Of a stretch of 64,000 nucleotides of DNA, positions 42,660 to 52,172 are shown one piece after another. The notes beneath the pieces are model-generated. The model saw only the letters and a program-made list of their open reading frames with translations, was not told the origin of the DNA and did no database searches. Made by a program: the position numbers and the translations under genes. Source of the stretch: Herpetosiphonaceae bacterium (GTDB lineage: Bacteria; Chloroflexota; Chloroflexia; Chloroflexales; Herpetosiphonaceae); NCBI GenBank assembly GCA_013538855.1, contig JABXJS010000081.1, positions 1 to 64,000 of the forward strand, in the 5' to 3' direction. The stretch's first letter is position 1. Each line of letters starts with the position of its first letter.

Positions 42660-43598
42660 GTGAAAGCGAGCCTTCTTCCACTGCTACGCGACCCCGAGAG
42701 CCACGCGCCGCTGAGCCTTGAGATCAGCACGCAAGATGGCGACGAGATTCTCGAAGGCGTGCTGCGTGCGCCGAGCGGCAAGACCTACCGGATCAGCAAC
42801 GGCATCGGCCGTTTCGTGCCTGATGACGAGTATGTGGGCAACTTCAGCTTTGAGTGGACGCAGCATCAGACCACCCAGCTCGACAGCGCGCATGCGATGC
42901 GCGAGTCCGAAGAGCGCTTCGCTGATTCGCTGCCCTACCCGCTGACCGAGCTAGCCGGCAAGCTGGTGCTCGACGTTGGCTGCGGGATGGGCCGCTTTGC
43001 CGAAATTGTGCTGAAGTACGGCGGCAGCGTGGTTGGCATCGACCTGAGCTTCGCGGTAGACGCAGCGTGGAAAAACATGGGCCGCCATCCACAGGCCAAC
43101 TTTTTGCAGGCGAATGTCTACAGTCTGCCGTTTGCGCCGGAGTCTTTCGATCTGATCTACAGCCTCGGCGTGCTGCACCACACGCCGGACCCGCGCGCCG
43201 CCTTTGATCAGCTGCCGCAGCTGCTGAAGCCTGGGGGCACGCTGATGACCACATTCTACGCCGCCTACAACAAAGCCTATGTTGCCGCGAGCGAGTTCTG
43301 GCGCTGGGTGCTGCGCCCAGTGCCACAGCCCTGGCTCTACAAGCTGGCGCACATCAGCATTCCGCTGTACTACATCTGGCGGCTGCCGAAGATTGGCAAG
43401 GTCTTCAGCACGCTCTTTCCGATCAGCCTGCATCCGCGGCCAGAGTGGCGCGTGCTGGACACCTTTGACTGGTACTCACCGCGCTACCAGTTCTACTACA
43501 CACATCCAGAGGTGTTCCGCTGGTACCAGGAGCACAAGCTCCAGAATATTGTCGTCAAGGGACCAGGAATTTCGCTGGCTGGGGTGCGCGGGCAATGA
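42660..43598 (+). CDS. SAM-dependent methyltransferase with Trm112-like N-terminus
   Basis: A 312-residue class I methyltransferase. Motif I is LDVGCGMGRFAE (about residue 102), with VVGIDLS as motif II and LIYSLGVLHHTPDP as motif IV. The first ~50 residues resemble the Trm112-type domain often fused to such enzymes (LLPLLRDPESHAPL ... YRISNGIGRFVP), but without its zinc cysteines. The C-terminal third has several aromatic-rich helices, perhaps for lipid-linked substrates. The GTG at 42660 with GAAAGG upstream is preferred; another GTG at 42621 overlaps the previous stop. In this setting it probably methylates a sugar. Confidence 0.82.
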   Translation: MKASLLPLLRDPESHAPLSLEISTQDGDEILEGVLRAPSGKTYRISNGIGRFVPDDEYVGNFSFEWTQHQTTQLDSAHAMRESEERFADSLPYPLTELAGKLVLDVGCGMGRFAEIVLKYGGSVVGIDLSFAVDAAWKNMGRHPQANFLQANVYSLPFAPESFDLIYSLGVLHHTPDPRAAFDQLPQLLKPGGTLMTTFYAAYNKAYVAASEFWRWVLRPVPQPWLYKLAHISIPLYYIWRLPKIGKVFSTLFPISLHPRPEWRVLDTFDWYSPRYQFYYTHPEVFRWYQEHKLQNIVVKGPGISLAGVRGQ

Positions 43599-44770
43599 GA
43601 AGTATGCGCGTCGCCCATGTGATAACCAGTCTCGGGCGCGGCGGCGCAGAGCGGCAGCTGGTGAATCTTATCGCCGCGACGTGCGCCGAGGTCGAGCACC
43701 TGGTGGTGACACTCGGGCCGCCGCACCATCTTGCCGACGAGCTGCGAGCGCTCGGCGTAACTGTCCATACGCTCAATAGCCCACGCTGGCGCGAGCTGCC
43801 GCAGGCGGTTGGGCGGCTGTACACTGCACTGCAGCACTGGCGACCGGACATCGTGCACACGTGGCTGACACAGGATGCGCTGGTGGGCCGAGTCGCCGCC
43901 TGGCTGCGCGGCACGCCGGTTGTTAGCTCGCTGCAGGCGCTGCTCTACGTTGATATTCCCCACCAGCCGCTGAGCCGCACCCGTCGCTGGAAGCGCGCGG
44001 TGCTGCAGCAGCTTGATCGTTGGACAGCACGGCTCAGCCAAGCGGCCATCGTCGGCTGCTCGGCCACAGTGAGCGCGATGGCGCAGCAGAAGCTCGGCGT
44101 ACCGGCGGCGCGCACACGAACCATCTACAACAGTGTGCCGCAGCAAGCAGTCCGCCAGCCGCCCCACGGTGCGCCGCTGGTGCTCTCGGTTGGACGCCTT
44201 GTGCCCGAGAAAGGCCATCAGTTTGTTATTGATGCCTGGACGCAGGTGCGCCAGCACCATCCGCAGGCGCAGCTCTGGATTGTTGGCAGCGGCTGGTATC
44301 AGCCTGAGCTAGAGCGTATGATCGAGCAGCGCAGACTACAGGGCAGCGTGCAGATGCTGGGCCTGCGCGCCGATGTAGATCAACTGCTAGCGCAAGCAAC
44401 GCTGTTCATTCTGCCAACGTTGTGGGAAGGCTTCAGCTTGGCTATTCTCGAAGCGATGACGCACGGCGTGCCAGCGATCAGCAGCGATCTCGCCGTTGTA
44501 CGCGAGATCATCGAGCATCGCCAGAGCGGCTGGCTGGTCCCGCCAGGTGATAGCACAGCCATCGCCGAGGCGCTCAACACGCTGCTTAGCGATAGCGCAG
44601 AGCGCGAGCGACTGGCACAGGCTGGCTACCAGCAGATCCAGCAGCGTTTCAACAGTGCGCAAACAGCGCAAAACTGGCTTGAGCTTTATCAACAGGTGTC
44701 GCATGAGCAAGACAGACAAAACCACCGCGCAGCCCCACGTGCTGTACCTATCGTACAACGGCGCGCTTGA
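43595..44770 (+). CDS. GT4-type glycosyltransferase
   Basis: A 391-residue GT-B-fold enzyme. The N-terminal loop (ITSLGRGGAERQLVNL) receives the acceptor. The donor half has VGRLVPEKGH and the E-x7-E motif in EGFSLAILEAMTHG, which marks GT4. It adds one sugar to a lipid-linked or membrane-near acceptor from a nucleotide sugar, on the cytosolic side. The ATG overlaps the methyltransferase stop (ATGA). The C-terminal ~25 residues overlap the next gene by 68 bases. The linkage and sugar are not predictable. Confidence 0.9.
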   Translation: MRSMRVAHVITSLGRGGAERQLVNLIAATCAEVEHLVVTLGPPHHLADELRALGVTVHTLNSPRWRELPQAVGRLYTALQHWRPDIVHTWLTQDALVGRVAAWLRGTPVVSSLQALLYVDIPHQPLSRTRRWKRAVLQQLDRWTARLSQAAIVGCSATVSAMAQQKLGVPAARTRTIYNSVPQQAVRQPPHGAPLVLSVGRLVPEKGHQFVIDAWTQVRQHHPQAQLWIVGSGWYQPELERMIEQRRLQGSVQMLGLRADVDQLLAQATLFILPTLWEGFSLAILEAMTHGVPAISSDLAVVREIIEHRQSGWLVPPGDSTAIAEALNTLLSDSAERERLAQAGYQQIQQRFNSAQTAQNWLELYQQVSHEQDRQNHRAAPRAVPIVQRRA

Positions 44771-45971
44771 GCCGCTAGGCGTCAATCAGATCATCATCTA
44801 CCTGCTGGTGCTAAGCCAAACCGGGCTACGCTACACGCTGGTGACATTTGAAAAAAGCGCCGATCTCAACGATCCCGCCCGCGTCGCGGCCATGCGGCAG
44901 CTGCTGGCGGCGCATCAAATTCAGTGGCTGCCGCTACGCTACTATCGCGGATCGCTGTGGGCCGTGCTGCGCAACATCGCGCAGGGCGTACGTATGATGC
45001 TGCGGCTCGCATGGCGCGAGCGCTTTGCCGCCATCCATGTGCGCAGCTACCTGCCGCTGCTGTTTGGGCTGCCGCTCCAGCTGCTCCAGCGCACCAGGTT
45101 AATCTTTGATCTGCGCGGCTTTTGGGCCGATGAGCGCGTCGACTGGCAGCGCTGCCGCCGCAACAGCCTCCAGTACCGCATCATCAAAGGGCTGGAGTGG
45201 CTTGGTCTCGCGCGGGCCAACGTGGCCGTTGTGCTAAGCAGCAAAGCGCGCAGCCACCTGCAGAAGATCGCGATTGTCCAAAAGCGGCAGCTGCCCATCG
45301 CGGTCGTGCCCTGCTTTGTCGATGCGACGCGCTTCCGGCCCAAGCCAGCCGAGCGCGCACAGCGGCGGCGGGCGTATGGCTGGGAAGACAACGTCGTGCT
45401 GGTCCACTCTGGCTCGCTCGGCGGCCTGCATCTGGTCGACGAGATCGTCGCGTGCTTCCAAGCTGGCCAGCGACTAGAGCCACGGCTGCGGCTGCTGGTG
45501 CTGACGCCAAGCGACCCACAGCGCCTGATCGACAAACTGCAGGCGAGCGCCATCGACCCAAGCAGCTGGCGCATTGAGCATGTTACCCCGGAGCAAATGC
45601 CCGACGTGCTGGTCTGCGCCGATCTAGGACTCGCGCTGATCAAGCCCACCTTCTCCAAGATCGCCTCATGGCCAACCAAGCTTGGCGAGTATCTGGCGAC
45701 CGGCATCCCTGTGCTGACGACGCCGAACATTGGCGATACGGCCGAATTTCTGCAGCAGCACGAGGTCGGGGTGGTGCTGGCAGATCTTACGGCGGCAGGC
45801 TGTGCCGCTGGCATGCAGGCGCTGCTGGAGCTGACGCGCAGGCGCGCTGATCTGGTGCAGCACTGCCGTGAGACTGCGCTGCGGCATCTTGATGTCAACA
45901 GCGCGGGCCAAGCACAGTACCTGACCATCTACAACCATCTTCAGCTTGCGACCAAGGAGACCAGCTCATGA
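44703..45971 (+). CDS. glycosyltransferase, GT4-like
   Basis: A 422-residue GT-B-like enzyme. The start VLYLSYNGALEPLGVNQI resembles GT4 acceptor loops. The donor half has VHSGSLGGLHLVDE and SWPTKLGEYLATGIPVLTT, with the conserved Lys and Glu. The first glutamate of the usual E-x7-E motif is less clear than in its neighbours. The ATG at 44703 would overlap the previous gene by 68 bases; a later GTG at 44739 is an alternative. AGGTG precedes the first. The operon position suggests a transfer step in the repeat-unit pathway. Confidence 0.83.
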   Translation: MSKTDKTTAQPHVLYLSYNGALEPLGVNQIIIYLLVLSQTGLRYTLVTFEKSADLNDPARVAAMRQLLAAHQIQWLPLRYYRGSLWAVLRNIAQGVRMMLRLAWRERFAAIHVRSYLPLLFGLPLQLLQRTRLIFDLRGFWADERVDWQRCRRNSLQYRIIKGLEWLGLARANVAVVLSSKARSHLQKIAIVQKRQLPIAVVPCFVDATRFRPKPAERAQRRRAYGWEDNVVLVHSGSLGGLHLVDEIVACFQAGQRLEPRLRLLVLTPSDPQRLIDKLQASAIDPSSWRIEHVTPEQMPDVLVCADLGLALIKPTFSKIASWPTKLGEYLATGIPVLTTPNIGDTAEFLQQHEVGVVLADLTAAGCAAGMQALLELTRRRADLVQHCRETALRHLDVNSAGQAQYLTIYNHLQLATKETSS

Positions 45972-47077
45972 ACGTGCTGCTGCTCTTACCCTACGCGCTT
46001 GATCGGGCACCAAGCCAGCGGCTGCGTGTAGAGCGCTGGCTGCCCTACCTGCATCAGCACGGCTGGGCGACCGAAACGCTCGTTTTTCCAACCCCGCTGC
46101 TAACCAACGTTATGTATCGACAGCGCCACTACGGGGCCAAGATCATCGGCACGCTGCACTCGCTGATCAGCTACAGACAGCGCTTCCGCCGTCTCGATCT
46201 TGCCAGCTTCGATGTAGCGCTGGTGCACCGTGAGGCGGTGCTGGTTGGCCCCGCCCTGATCGAGCGCGAGCTTGTGCGCCAGCGGCTGCCGTTTGTCTTT
46301 GAGTTTGATGATCCTATCTTCCTGCCAAGCCAAAGCCGTAACAGCCCTTGGCTCACCGTCGGACGCTGGTACAGTAAGATCAGCGAGCTGTGTCGCACCA
46401 GCGCGCATGTGGTGGTGGCCAACAGCTACCTCGAGCGCTATGCGCGCATGCTCAACCAGCATGTTTCGATCATCCCCATGGGCATGGAGCCAGGCGTAAT
46501 ACCGCCCAAGCAGCACAGCCAGCACAGCCCGCTGCTGATCGGCTGGACTGGCAGCTTCAGCACCGCACCGTTTATCGCCACCATTCAGCCTGTGCTGGCC
46601 ACGATTCAGCACGAGTTTAACTGTCGCATCCAGCTGATTGGCGCACCACAGGACTACCGCCTTGATGGCGTAGACCTAGAGATCAAACCATGGACGCCAG
46701 CGAGCGAGAAGACGTTGATCCGCCAGTTCGATATCGGCATTAACCCGTTGCCGATCACCGACTGGACCAAGGGCAAGGGCACGGGCAAAACCTTACAGTA
46801 CATGAACGCGGGCGTGCCCTGCATCGCCACCCCCACCGGAGCCAACACCGATATCATTGTAGATGAGCAAAACGGCCTCTTGGCGCACACGCTCGCCGAC
46901 TGGGAGGCGGCGCTGCGCCGTCTGCTCACCGATGTGAGCGAGCGCCGACGGCTTGGGGCGGCGGGCCTCGCCACGGTTGAGCAGCGCTTCAACATTCGCA
47001 CCCATGCCCAGCAGCTTAGCCAGATACTGAGCGAGGTAGCGCAGGAGCACCCCCGATGTGTGGAATCTGTGGCCTAG
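45968..47077 (+). CDS. glycosyltransferase, GT4-like
   Basis: A 369-residue GT-B-like enzyme. The start has LLPYALDRAPSQRLRVERW, unlike the G-G-A loop of its neighbours. The donor half reads GWTGSF, then KGTGKTLQYMNAGVPCIATPTGAN, which holds the conserved Lys and acidic/polar donor site. The protein length and fold agree with GT4, but the first catalytic Glu of the usual motif is absent, so activity may follow another subfamily's rules. It overlaps the previous gene by ATGA and the following asparagine synthetase gene by 22 bases. Confidence 0.8.
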   Translation: MNVLLLLPYALDRAPSQRLRVERWLPYLHQHGWATETLVFPTPLLTNVMYRQRHYGAKIIGTLHSLISYRQRFRRLDLASFDVALVHREAVLVGPALIERELVRQRLPFVFEFDDPIFLPSQSRNSPWLTVGRWYSKISELCRTSAHVVVANSYLERYARMLNQHVSIIPMGMEPGVIPPKQHSQHSPLLIGWTGSFSTAPFIATIQPVLATIQHEFNCRIQLIGAPQDYRLDGVDLEIKPWTPASEKTLIRQFDIGINPLPITDWTKGKGTGKTLQYMNAGVPCIATPTGANTDIIVDEQNGLLAHTLADWEAALRRLLTDVSERRRLGAAGLATVEQRFNIRTHAQQLSQILSEVAQEHPRCVESVA

Positions 47078-48930
47078 TTAGCGCCGATCCGCAGCACCAC
47101 GTGGCGATCGACGCCATCAATACAGCCATCGCCCATCGTGGGCCGGATGGCAGCGGCACCTGGCAGGGCGCGAACGCCAGCCTAGGCCATCGCCGACTGG
47201 CGATCATCGATCTTGTAACTGGTGATCAGCCGCTAGGCAGCCCCGATGGCACGCTGCAGCTCGTCTTCAATGGTGAGATCTACAACTTCCAGGCCCTGCG
47301 CGCCGAGCTGCGCGTGCTTGGCCACACATTTCGCACAACCTCAGACACCGAGGTGATTGTGCATGCCCTGCAGCAGTGGGGCGATCAAGCGCTCGCCCGC
47401 CTCGACGGCATGTTTGCCCTGGCGGCCTGGGATAGCCGTGAGCAGCGCCTGCTGCTGGCGCGTGATCGCCTGGGCAAGAAGCCGCTGTACTACGCGCCGC
47501 TGCCTGGCGGCGGCCTGAGCTTTGCCTCGGAGATCAAGGCGCTGCTCCAGCACCCCGCCGTTGAGCGCACACTTGCGCCTGACGCGCTCGGGCAGTTTCT
47601 CTGCTACGGCTACGTGCCGCCGCCTGCCACCTGGTTTCAGCAAATCAAGCAGCTGCAGCCTGGGCACGCGCTGGCCTGGCAGGCAGGTGCGGTACACCAG
47701 TGGCGCTGGTGGTCGGCCCATGCGAGCGCCCAAGCGCCACGCCTGGAGCTATCGAGCACAGCGGCAGCCCTAGAGCTGCGCCGCCGCATCCGGGCCGCAG
47801 TGGAGCGCCGGCTGATCAGCGACGTGCCGCTCGGCGCATTTCTCAGCGGCGGCATCGACTCGAGCGTTGTGGTAGCAGAGATGCAAGATCTGCTCGACCA
47901 GCCGGTCAAAACGTTTAGCATCGGCTTTCACGGTGGCGGTTGGTATGACGAGACCGCCTACGCCCGCGAGGTTGCGGCCCACCTAGGCACAGAGCACCAC
48001 GAGTTTCAGGTTGAGCCGGATGCGCACCAGCTGCTCGCCGTGCTGCTGCACCACTACGACGAGCCATTCGCCGACTCATCGGCGCTGCCGACGTATCTGC
48101 TCAGCGCCATGACCAAGCAGCACGTCAGCGTGGCCCTGGCTGGCGATGGCGGCGATGAGATCTTCGCAGGCTACGAGCGCTTTGGGGCCGCGCTGTGGGC
48201 CACGCGCTATCAGCGGCTGCCTGCGCCCATGCGCCGGGCCATCGAGCGCAGCGCCGCATGGCTGCCAGCGCACCAGGCATCAGCGCCGACAGCGCGGCTC
48301 CAGCGCGTGCTGCAGAAGCTCGCGCTGCCGCTTGAGGTCGGCTTTCCGCGCTGGCTAATGCTCTGGACGCCGGAGGAGATCGCCGACCTGACTGGGGCCG
48401 CGCCAGAGCCGACGGTGCGCTATCGTGCCCATACCGCAGGCATCGCCCACCCACTGGCGGCGACGATGACCTATAATCTGACCACCTATCTGCCCGATGA
48501 CCTGCTGGTCAAGGTTGACCGCATGAGCATGGCCCATGGCCTAGAGGTACGCGCACCACTGCTCGACACAGCGCTGGTCGAGTGGGCGCTGCGCCTGCCG
48601 CCGCAGCTCCAGTGGCGTGGGCGTCGCGGCAAGTGGCTGCTGCGCCAAGCCTACCGCGAGCGCTTGCCAGCCACGGTGCTAAGCCGACCAAAACATGGAT
48701 TTGGTGTACCATTGGATGCATGGTTTCGCGGCCCGCTGCGCGCATGGCTCAGTGATACACTGCTTGCTGCCAGCCCAGCCTACACACGCTGGCTTGATCG
48801 CAACACCATCGCCGCGCTCTGTGCAGATCACTGGAGCGCCCGCCGCAACGCTGGCCATCAGCTGTGGGCGCTGCTCGCCTTAGAGCTGTGGCTCCAGCAC
48901 ATCAACCAATCCTCCGAGGTGACGATATGA
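47056..48930 (+). CDS. asnB: glutamine-hydrolysing asparagine synthetase homologue (first copy)
   Basis: A 624-residue AsnB-type protein. Cys2 (MCGICG) is the nucleophile of the N-terminal glutaminase domain, which releases ammonia. The synthetase domain has the PP-loop SGGIDSS (264-270), which binds ATP, and LAGDGGDEIFAGYERF. All motifs are present. Some AsnB homologues make asparagine, but those inside capsule or O-antigen operons are often thought to amidate a sugar acid, and context favours that here. It overlaps the GT gene before it by 22 bases and the membrane protein after it by four. A second copy is encoded one gene later. Confidence 0.92.
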   Translation: MCGICGLVSADPQHHVAIDAINTAIAHRGPDGSGTWQGANASLGHRRLAIIDLVTGDQPLGSPDGTLQLVFNGEIYNFQALRAELRVLGHTFRTTSDTEVIVHALQQWGDQALARLDGMFALAAWDSREQRLLLARDRLGKKPLYYAPLPGGGLSFASEIKALLQHPAVERTLAPDALGQFLCYGYVPPPATWFQQIKQLQPGHALAWQAGAVHQWRWWSAHASAQAPRLELSSTAAALELRRRIRAAVERRLISDVPLGAFLSGGIDSSVVVAEMQDLLDQPVKTFSIGFHGGGWYDETAYAREVAAHLGTEHHEFQVEPDAHQLLAVLLHHYDEPFADSSALPTYLLSAMTKQHVSVALAGDGGDEIFAGYERFGAALWATRYQRLPAPMRRAIERSAAWLPAHQASAPTARLQRVLQKLALPLEVGFPRWLMLWTPEEIADLTGAAPEPTVRYRAHTAGIAHPLAATMTYNLTTYLPDDLLVKVDRMSMAHGLEVRAPLLDTALVEWALRLPPQLQWRGRRGKWLLRQAYRERLPATVLSRPKHGFGVPLDAWFRGPLRAWLSDTLLAASPAYTRWLDRNTIAALCADHWSARRNAGHQLWALLALELWLQHINQSSEVTI

Positions 48931-50291
48931 AGACCGAACACCGCTGGCAGCGCTGGGCCTTGCCGCTGCTGCTCATTCCAGTGTGGATCGCCATCGGCGG
49001 TGGGCTGATTATGCTTGGCGAGCGCTATCTCGCCGGGCTTATTCTCATGCCGGTGCTGCTGGGCATCGGCTTGCTCTGGGCCAGTGTGATTGTGCCCCAT
49101 GCGGAGCGAACGTGGCTGCTCAAGCTGTTTTTGTTCAGCCTCGTACTGCACTTCTGCACGAGCTTCGTCATAGAGTTTGTGTGGCCCTCCTTTGAGTCCA
49201 TCAGCGATGGCGCAGCCTATGGCCCGCATGCGGCCACCATCGCCACAGCATGGCACACGCGCGGATTCGTAACCTACGCCGATGTGGTGCCGGTGCCTGT
49301 GAGCGCGGCAGGCTATGTCTACTTCTCCGCAGCGCTGTACTGGCTGATCGGCTACAACACGCTGTTTATCAAGCTGATCAATGGCCTGTTCGCCAGCCTC
49401 TCGATTCTCTACACCTACAAGATCGCCAACCGCCTTTTTGACGGCCAGGTCGCACGGCGCAGCGCCCTGATCACAGCGCTGATGCCCTCCATTTTGCTCT
49501 GGACCTCGCAGAATCTTAAGGACAGCAGCGTGCTCTTGCTATCACTGTGGGGCTTTTGGGAGGCGCTGCAAGTTGCGCGCAATCGGCTGCCACGGCTGGG
49601 CATGCTGGCATTGATCATTTTATTGCTATCGACAGTGCGCATCGAGACAGCGCTGGGCATGGCCGTTATCTTCAGCAGCACGCTCATGTTTCAATCCCGC
49701 GGCCACTTTATCTGGCGGCTGGCGCTCAGCGCCCTGGCGCTGATCTTAATCGGCTGGGGTTTGCAGCGCGCCGGCTATGGATTTCTTGGCAGCGACGTGC
49801 TCAGCACACGGCTATCTATCGACGCCATCAACGCGAAGCGCACCGCAACGGCCTACGGCGGCTCCGCCATTGATCCTGGCCCGAAGATCAACTCGCTTGG
49901 TGGCCTTATCGCCTACCTGCCGCTGGCGTTAGCCAACTTTCTGCTGCGGCCATGGCCGTGGGAGGCAACAGGCAGCGCGCTGCAGCTGGCCACGATTCCT
50001 GAGTCGCTGTTCATTTGGTATCCGCTGTTTGGGCTAGCACTGCTCGGACTGATCCATGTGCTGCGCACACAGCTGATTCATACAGCGATGCTCTGGTCAT
50101 ATATCATTGGTGCCACCATCGCCGCTGCGCCACAGTATGGCAACCTTGGCACCGCCTATCGGCACCGCGTGCAGCTGTGGCCGTTTTACTTTATTCTGGC
50201 AAGTGTTGGCTGGCAGGTGTGGCGACGCTGGCGCGAGCGGGTTCGACAGTCAAAGCCGCTCGCAGCGCAGCAGCGCCCCCTCCGAGGATAG
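48927..50291 (+). CDS. polytopic membrane protein, possible polymerase or GT-C glycosyltransferase
   Basis: A 454-residue protein with about ten hydrophobic helices. The loop after helix 3 contains SISDGAAYGPHAATIA, an acidic loop near the membrane like the first external loop of GT-C enzymes. LINGLFASLSILYTYKIANRLFDG and the LWTSQNLKDSSVLLLSLWGFWEAL part resemble GT39/ArnT helices. It lacks the O-antigen ligase pattern that marks classical Wzy or WaaL. No other candidate for a polymerase is encoded in the operon, so it may fill that role. The ATG overlaps the previous stop, and GAGG stands just upstream. Confidence 0.6.
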   Translation: MKTEHRWQRWALPLLLIPVWIAIGGGLIMLGERYLAGLILMPVLLGIGLLWASVIVPHAERTWLLKLFLFSLVLHFCTSFVIEFVWPSFESISDGAAYGPHAATIATAWHTRGFVTYADVVPVPVSAAGYVYFSAALYWLIGYNTLFIKLINGLFASLSILYTYKIANRLFDGQVARRSALITALMPSILLWTSQNLKDSSVLLLSLWGFWEALQVARNRLPRLGMLALIILLLSTVRIETALGMAVIFSSTLMFQSRGHFIWRLALSALALILIGWGLQRAGYGFLGSDVLSTRLSIDAINAKRTATAYGGSAIDPGPKINSLGGLIAYLPLALANFLLRPWPWEATGSALQLATIPESLFIWYPLFGLALLGLIHVLRTQLIHTAMLWSYIIGATIAAAPQYGNLGTAYRHRVQLWPFYFILASVGWQVWRRWRERVRQSKPLAAQQRPLRG

Positions 50292-50294
50292 CAT

Positions 50295-52172
50295 ATGTGT
50301 GGTATTGCTGGGTTCATCTCCCAGTCTGCGGAATCATTGGCACCAACGGTCTTGGCGCGCCAGCTCCAGTGCATCGAGCATCGCGGCCCTGATGGACAAG
50401 GGCGCTTCGTTGAGGGCCGGGCCGCTCTCGGGATGCAGCGGCTGGCGATTATCGACCTAGCCACTGGCGAGCAGCCATTCTTTAGCCACGACGGTAGGCT
50501 TGTGCTGGTGTTCAACGGCGAGATCTATAACTATCGCACGCTGCGGCAGCAGCTTCAGGCGTGCGGCCAAGTTTTCATCAGCACCAGCGACACCGAGGTG
50601 ATTATGCGCGGCATCGAGGCCTGGGGCCTCGCCGAGTGCCTGCAGCGCCTCAATGGCATGTTCGCCTTTGCGCTATGGGATCGGCGCGAGCAGGTGCTCA
50701 CGCTGGCGCGTGATCGGCTGGGTATCAAGCCGCTCTATGTTTATCACGATCAGCAGCAGCTTGTCTTTGGCTCAGAGATCAAGAGCATTCTCCAGCACCC
50801 GCTGGTGCCGCGGCAGCTCGATCTGCGCGGGCTGGCGAATTTTCTCACCTGGGGCCATGCTGTAGCGCCGCAGACGATGTTCACCAACATTCACAAGCTG
50901 CTGCCAGGCCACACGCTGCACTACAGCGCACAGAGCGGAGCGGTTCACGCACAGACGTATTGGCAGCTCAGCGATCTCCAGCCAATCACTGATCTGACGC
51001 CGAGCGCCGCCCAGGCCGAGTGCTACGATCGGCTGCGCGAGGCCGTGCGGCTGCAGCTCGTCAGTGCTGTGCCGCTCGGCGCATTTCTCAGCGGCGGATT
51101 AGACTCGTCGATCATTGTTGGGCTGATGACACAGCTCGGCGCTGCGCCAGTGCAAACGTTTAGCGTGGGCTTCGATGCCTCCAACACGTTCAATGAGCTA
51201 GCTGACGCCCAGCAGGTGGCCGAGCACTTCGGCTGCACCCACCATGCCCTGCGCCTGCAGGCCAGTGATCTGCCAGCGCTGCTGGAGCGCCTGATCTGGC
51301 ACTACGATGAGCCGTTCGGCGACGCGGCCGCGATCCCGGTGCTGGCCCTCGCCGAGTTCGCCCGCCGCCATGTCACCGTCGTGCTCACCGGCGAGGGCAG
51401 CGACGAGCAGTGGGGCGGCTATCGCCGCTACCAGGCGCAGATCTACACCAACCTGCTGCGGCGGATGCCTGGGCGCTCAATGCTTGCAGCAGTGCTGCGC
51501 CAGCTCCCGCGCGCGCGCCGCATCAAGCAGATCGCCCGCGCGCTTGAGATCGCCGACCCGGCTCAGCGCTACGCCACATGGCTTACCGTGCTGCACGCTG
51601 ATCAGCGCCAGCGCCTGCTGCACACCGATGTGCTCAGCGCGCTCGGCGACTACGATCCAGCCGCGAGCTACCGCCAGATGTACCCGACAGATGCACGGCA
51701 CGCGATTACGCGCATGGGCGCAGCCGACTTGCAAACTTGGCTGCCAGACACATATCTTGAAAAGGTTGACAAGGGCACGATGGCCGCCAGCCTAGAGGCC
51801 CGTGTGCCGTTTCTTGATCATACGCTGGTGGAGTGGACCATGCGTCTGCCGCCGCAGTTCAAGCTGCGTGGGCGCACCACGAAGTGGCTGCTGCGCCAAG
51901 CATTTCAGGACATGCTGCCACAGCGCACACTGCAGAAGCCCAAACATGGCTTTGCCGTCCCAACTGACCCATGGTTCCGCGGCTCGCTCTACCCATGGGT
52001 CCGCCAAGTGCTGCTCGACCAGCGCACGATTCAGCGCGGCCTGTTTCAACCACAGGCGCTTGAAACTATTCTTACGGCGCATCAGACAGGCCGCGAAACC
52101 AACGATGCCTTGATCTGGCTGCTGCTCAACCTTGAGCTGTGGCAGCGCCGTTTTCTTGATGCGACACTGTGA
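50295..52172 (+). CDS. asnB: glutamine-hydrolysing asparagine synthetase homologue (second copy)
   Basis: A 625-residue paralogue of the gene at 47056 with the same domain order. Cys2 is the glutaminase nucleophile, SGGLDSS (266-272) is the PP-loop, and TGEGSDEQWGGYRRY follows. In the PP-loop and following segments it differs from the first copy (GEGSDEQWGGY against GDGGDEIFAGY), so the two probably amidate different acceptors. GAGGAT precedes the ATG. Two complete copies separated by one gene are unusual; the most likely reading is two amidation steps in the same polysaccharide. Confidence 0.92.
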   Translation: MCGIAGFISQSAESLAPTVLARQLQCIEHRGPDGQGRFVEGRAALGMQRLAIIDLATGEQPFFSHDGRLVLVFNGEIYNYRTLRQQLQACGQVFISTSDTEVIMRGIEAWGLAECLQRLNGMFAFALWDRREQVLTLARDRLGIKPLYVYHDQQQLVFGSEIKSILQHPLVPRQLDLRGLANFLTWGHAVAPQTMFTNIHKLLPGHTLHYSAQSGAVHAQTYWQLSDLQPITDLTPSAAQAECYDRLREAVRLQLVSAVPLGAFLSGGLDSSIIVGLMTQLGAAPVQTFSVGFDASNTFNELADAQQVAEHFGCTHHALRLQASDLPALLERLIWHYDEPFGDAAAIPVLALAEFARRHVTVVLTGEGSDEQWGGYRRYQAQIYTNLLRRMPGRSMLAAVLRQLPRARRIKQIARALEIADPAQRYATWLTVLHADQRQRLLHTDVLSALGDYDPAASYRQMYPTDARHAITRMGAADLQTWLPDTYLEKVDKGTMAASLEARVPFLDHTLVEWTMRLPPQFKLRGRTTKWLLRQAFQDMLPQRTLQKPKHGFAVPTDPWFRGSLYPWVRQVLLDQRTIQRGLFQPQALETILTAHQTGRETNDALIWLLLNLELWQRRFLDATL

